A stretch of 64,000 nucleotides of DNA from Streptomyces xinghaiensis S187 (GTDB lineage Bacteria; Actinomycetota; Actinomycetes; Streptomycetales; Streptomycetaceae), in the NCBI RefSeq assembly GCF_000220705.2, contig NZ_CP023202.1, positions 868,001 to 932,000 of the forward strand, given 5' to 3'. This document shows, one piece after another, positions 61,723 through 64,000 of this stretch (positions are counted from its first letter, which is position 1; each line of letters opens with the position of its first letter). The translations under genes and the position numbers were made by a program. Under the pieces are notes generated by a model. It was not told the DNA's origin. It was given only the letters and a program-made list of their open reading frames with translations, and made no database searches.

Positions 61723-61968
61723 TCAGCTCATCTCAATGGTCGCCACGGGATCTCCCGGGCCCAGCAGTGTCTCGTTCTCGGCGGCGAAGGCGGTCACCTG
61801 TCCTCCGGCTCCGGCTTTGACCTCCGCGAACTGCTTCATGATTTCGATGATTCCGATGGTCTGGTCCTCGGTGACGGTCGCGCCGATCTCCGCGAACGGC
61901 GGCTTGTCCGGTGCGGGGCGCCGGTAGAAGACTCCGGGCATGGGTGCTCGCACGGTGTGCTCGGGCAT
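61723..61968 (-). CDS. accB: Minimal biotin carboxyl carrier protein
   Basis: An 81-residue biotinyl domain without the usual N-terminal Ala/Pro arm. It begins HTVRAPMPGVFYRRPAPDKP and the biotin-attachment loop reads IGIIEIMKQFAEVKAGAGG, with Ile and Gln flanking the Met-Lys where EAMKM/EVMKL is standard. Its lysine (about residue 45) is expected to be biotinylated by the host BirA. It lies between the carboxylase and pxpA. Confidence 0.9.
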   Translation of the reverse strand: MPEHTVRAPMPGVFYRRPAPDKPPFAEIGATVTEDQTIGIIEIMKQFAEVKAGAGGQVTAFAAENETLLGPGDPVATIEMS

Positions 61969-61997
61969 GGCGATCCCTTTCTCTGTCGGGAAGGAGT

Positions 61998-62717
61998 TCA
62001 GGCTGAGTTGATGACCTGGCGCACGGCGGTGGCCACGTCAACGGCGTTCGGGGTGTCGGAGTGCACGCAGATGCTGTCGAACCGGACGGGAAGGCGCTTG
62101 CCGGAGTCGGTCTCGACCAGGCCGTCGGCGAGCGCGAGCCGGGCGCGGTCGGCGGCGAGTGAGGGTGGGGTGGCGTGGGGCCGGCGGGCGATGACGAGGC
62201 TGCCGTCGGCGCGGTAGCCGAGGTCGACGTAGAACTCGGCGACGAAGCCGACGCCGCGCTCAGCGGCGACGTGCTCGTGCGCGGTCCCGGCCATGCCGTA
62301 GACCGGGACGCCGTACTGCACCGCCACGTCGCAGACCGCGTTCATGAGTTCGCTGTCGCGGGCCACCATGCCGTAGAGCGAGCCGTGCGGCTTGATGTGG
62401 CGCAGTGGCACTCCCTCGGCGTCCAGGTATCCCTTGAGCGCCGCGACCTGGTAGAGCACCAGGTCGCGCACCTCCTCGGGGTACAGCTTCATCTCCCGGC
62501 GGCCGAAGCCCACCGCGTCGGGCAGGCCGGGGTGCGCACCGACGGCCACCCCGGCGGCGGCGGCCTTGGCCACGGTCTGGTGGATGCCGACGGGGTCGCC
62601 GGCGTGGAAGCCGCAGGCGATGTTGGCGGCATCGACCAGTGGCAGTAGGGCGTCGTCGTTGCCGAACGAGTGGATACCGAAGGACTCGCCCATGTCGGAG
62701 TTGAGGCTGACGGGCAT
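61998..62717 (-). CDS. pxpA: 5-oxoprolinase subunit A (PxpA, LamB/YcsF family)
   Basis: A 239-residue LamB/YcsF protein: VSLNSDMGESFGIHSFGNDD, NIACGFHAGDPVGIHQTVAK, GAHPGLPDAVGFGRREMKLY and HIKPHGSLYGMVARDSELMN, with the metal-ligand His and Asp residues of the family. It is the hydrolytic partner of PxpB/PxpC. Near-standard length. With subunits B and C and the biotin genes it completes a five-part set. Confidence 0.93.
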   Translation of the reverse strand: MPVSLNSDMGESFGIHSFGNDDALLPLVDAANIACGFHAGDPVGIHQTVAKAAAAGVAVGAHPGLPDAVGFGRREMKLYPEEVRDLVLYQVAALKGYLDAEGVPLRHIKPHGSLYGMVARDSELMNAVCDVAVQYGVPVYGMAGTAHEHVAAERGVGFVAEFYVDLGYRADGSLVIARRPHATPPSLAADRARLALADGLVETDSGKRLPVRFDSICVHSDTPNAVDVATAVRQVINSA

Positions 62718-62751
62718 GGATACCCCTTCTTGCGCCGTAGGCGGGCATCGA

Positions 62752-63075
62752 TCAGGTCGCCGTTTCCGCCGAGGCCACGACGGCGGCGAGTACTGGGGTT
62801 GGTGGTTGGCCGCTGAGCGCTGCGGCCACGTCGAGCCGCAGGCCCGGCAGGGACAGGAGCACTTGCCAGATTCCGCTGGCGGTGTCCACCAGGACGCTTC
62901 GTCCGGTCCCCGAGTGGACGACCCATGCTGCGGCCGCGCAGGTCACCCGTGCGGGGTGGCCTGTCTCGCTCAGGGCGTCGTTGATGATCCGGGCGGCCTC
63001 CCAGCGGGCGCGCCTGGTGAGGAAGACGCCGGACCAGGCATCGGTTGCGGAGGTTCTGCCGCAGGCGCCGCACAT
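62752..63075 (-). CDS. Small hypothetical protein with a CxxC start
   Basis: A 107-residue protein starting MCGACGRTSATDAWSGVFLT, in which the CxxC pair could be half of a zinc ribbon. The rest is alanine-rich helix and strand (SVLVDTASGIWQVLLSLPG) with no known domain. GGAGGGG before ATG 63075 and tight spacing to its neighbours (34 bases to pxpA and 9 to the SDR) show that it is a real gene in the operon. Function unknown. Confidence 0.65.
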   Translation of the reverse strand: MCGACGRTSATDAWSGVFLTRRARWEAARIINDALSETGHPARVTCAAAAWVVHSGTGRSVLVDTASGIWQVLLSLPGLRLDVAAALSGQPPTPVLAAVVASAETAT

Positions 63076-63084
63076 GGTCCCCTC

Positions 63085-63831
63085 CTACGGCATGACGTCG
63101 CCGGAGTTGGGCCCCAGCGTCTGGCCGACGAACAGGTCACCGCTCGGGGAGCCGGCCAGCAGCACTGCGGTCGGGGCGATCTCCTCGGGCCTGCCGAACC
63201 GTCCGAGGGGCAGTTCCGCGCGCTTGGCCTGCTTCCACTCCTCGGAGATTCCGTCGATCAAAGGCGTCTCGATGGGGCCGGGGGCGATGGCGTTGACCAG
63301 CACCCCGTCGCGGGCCACCTCCAGAGCCAGGGCCTTCGTCAGACCCAGGACGCCGGCTTTGGCGGCGCTGTAGTGCGTCAGCGACGTTCCTCCCTTGATG
63401 GCCAGCTGTGAGGCGATGTTGATGACCCGGCCGTGCCCGCGGGACACCATGTCCGGGACCACGTACCGGCACATGAGGAACACTCCGGTCAGGTCCACGT
63501 CGATGGTTTGCTGCCACTGCCGCAGCGACATCTCCACCAGCGGGGCCTGGGTGAGAATGCCTGCGGAGTTGACCAGGATGTCGATCCGGCCCAGCAGGAG
63601 CTCCGTCTCGGCGACGGCCCGCCGGACGAGTTCTTCGTTCGCGATGTCTGCGGCCACGCCTCCGGCCGCGCCGATGGACCGCGCGGTCCGTTCGGCCGCG
63701 GTGGCGTCGTGGTCGAGCACGACCACGCGCGCCCCGGCGGTGACGAGCGCCTCGGCGATCGCCCGTCCGATGCCGCTGGCGCCACCGGTGACCAGAGCCG
63801 TCCGGCCGCTCAGGTCCGCGATCGGGTTCAT
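63085..63831 (-). CDS. Short-chain dehydrogenase/reductase
   Basis: A 248-residue classical SDR: cofactor motif TALVTGGASGIGRAIAEALV, DILVNSAG, and the catalytic Ser, Tyr and Lys in INIASQLAIKGGTSLTHYSA-AK. The Asp after the second strand (VVLDHD) favours NAD+. It overlaps the next SDR by 4 bases (ATGA), so a pair of dehydrogenases acts together with the oxoprolinase set. Substrate unknown. Confidence 0.9.
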   Translation of the reverse strand: MNPIADLSGRTALVTGGASGIGRAIAEALVTAGARVVVLDHDATAAERTARSIGAAGGVAADIANEELVRRAVAETELLLGRIDILVNSAGILTQAPLVEMSLRQWQQTIDVDLTGVFLMCRYVVPDMVSRGHGRVINIASQLAIKGGTSLTHYSAAKAGVLGLTKALALEVARDGVLVNAIAPGPIETPLIDGISEEWKQAKRAELPLGRFGRPEEIAPTAVLLAGSPSGDLFVGQTLGPNSGDVMP

Positions 63832-64000
63832 GCGCGCATCCTCACGGTCAGGCCGCCGTCGACGACGAGTTGCTGGCCGGTGACGTACCGGGCCTGCGGC
63901 GAGTTGAGGAAACGGATGACGTCGGCGACCTCCTCGGGCCGCCCGACTCTGCCGAAGGGGATGTCGCCGCCCGCGCGGGCGAGTCCCTCCGGGCCCAGCG
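63828..64000 (-). CDS. Short-chain dehydrogenase, 5' part outside window
   Basis: The last 56 codons of an SDR: LGPEGLARAGGDIPFGRVGR, PEEVADVIRFLNSPQARYVT, GQQLVVDGGLTVRMRA then stop. The C-terminal R-x-G-x-P-E-E-V and V-D-G-G motifs are standard. The cofactor and catalytic regions lie beyond the window. Confidence 0.85.
   Translation of the reverse strand, partial: LGPEGLARAGGDIPFGRVGRPEEVADVIRFLNSPQARYVTGQQLVVDGGLTVRMRA

Noticed and set aside
1..64000. CRISPR array or intact RNA gene
   Set aside because: No regularly spaced short repeats were seen and the only tRNA-like sequence is the half-gene at 9794-9838.

Overview
The window is very GC-rich, densely packed actinomycete DNA. The genes are Streptomyces-like throughout: an XRE/ImmA-IrrE/MAB_1171c regulatory triad, a multidomain PP2C phosphatase, a biotin-coupled 5-oxoprolinase locus and rare TTA codons. 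A complete 2-deoxystreptamine aminoglycoside cluster points to a relative of the neomycin, paromomycin and ribostamycin producers. No rRNA, intact tRNA or CRISPR array was seen.

Left arm (1-9.2 kb). This accessory region holds small, mostly minus-strand genes: a SCO6745-family protein, lipoproteins, DUF4253 (frameshifted) and DUF4259 proteins, a VOC protein divergent from a MarR regulator with two perfect operators, and a CDI-type RNase A-like toxin stub beside its immunity protein. A roughly 90-bp repeat occurs twice, each time at the 3' end of a minus-strand gene. From 9.2 to 13.5 kb there are relics: a kinase stub, the 3' half of a tRNA-Pro (probably an att site) and two decayed transposases around an intact PAS-GAF-PP2C-ATPase regulator.

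Catabolic operon (13.5-28.9 kb). Twelve largely overlapping minus-strand genes and one divergent aminotransferase form a catabolic and uptake unit. It encodes an IclR regulator, M20 hydrolase, class III aminotransferase, amidase, acetoacetate-decarboxylase-like protein, SnoaL-like protein, MDR dehydrogenase, thiamine-diphosphate E1 alpha and beta, and a sugar-type ABC importer with two related binding proteins plus the corpse of a third. I cannot name the substrate.

Aminoglycoside cluster (29.9-55.8 kb). It is bracketed by two resistance genes, AAC(3) on the left and APH(3') on the right. NeoC, NeoS and NeoE make 2-deoxystreptamine; NeoM adds GlcNAc; NeoD deacetylates; NeoQ and NeoB install the 6'-amine. 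A PRPP-type protein and a phosphatase would add ribose. NeoF adds the second aminosugar and NeoD/NeoQ/NeoB act again; the radical SAM NeoN would epimerise C5'''. An ABC exporter pair, an ACP-like protein lacking the carrier serine and a large PEP-synthase-like protein complete the set. Five genes carry TTA codons, including aph at codon 5, so the cluster is probably under bldA control. The aph gene lies in one uninterrupted frame with the upstream membrane gene.

Right arm (55.8-64 kb). After an IS3 OrfA remnant and a frameshifted S33 peptidase comes a minus-strand operon: BioY, 5-oxoprolinase subunits C and B, biotin carboxylase, biotin carrier, subunit A, a small unknown protein and two SDR dehydrogenases, the last cut by the window end.
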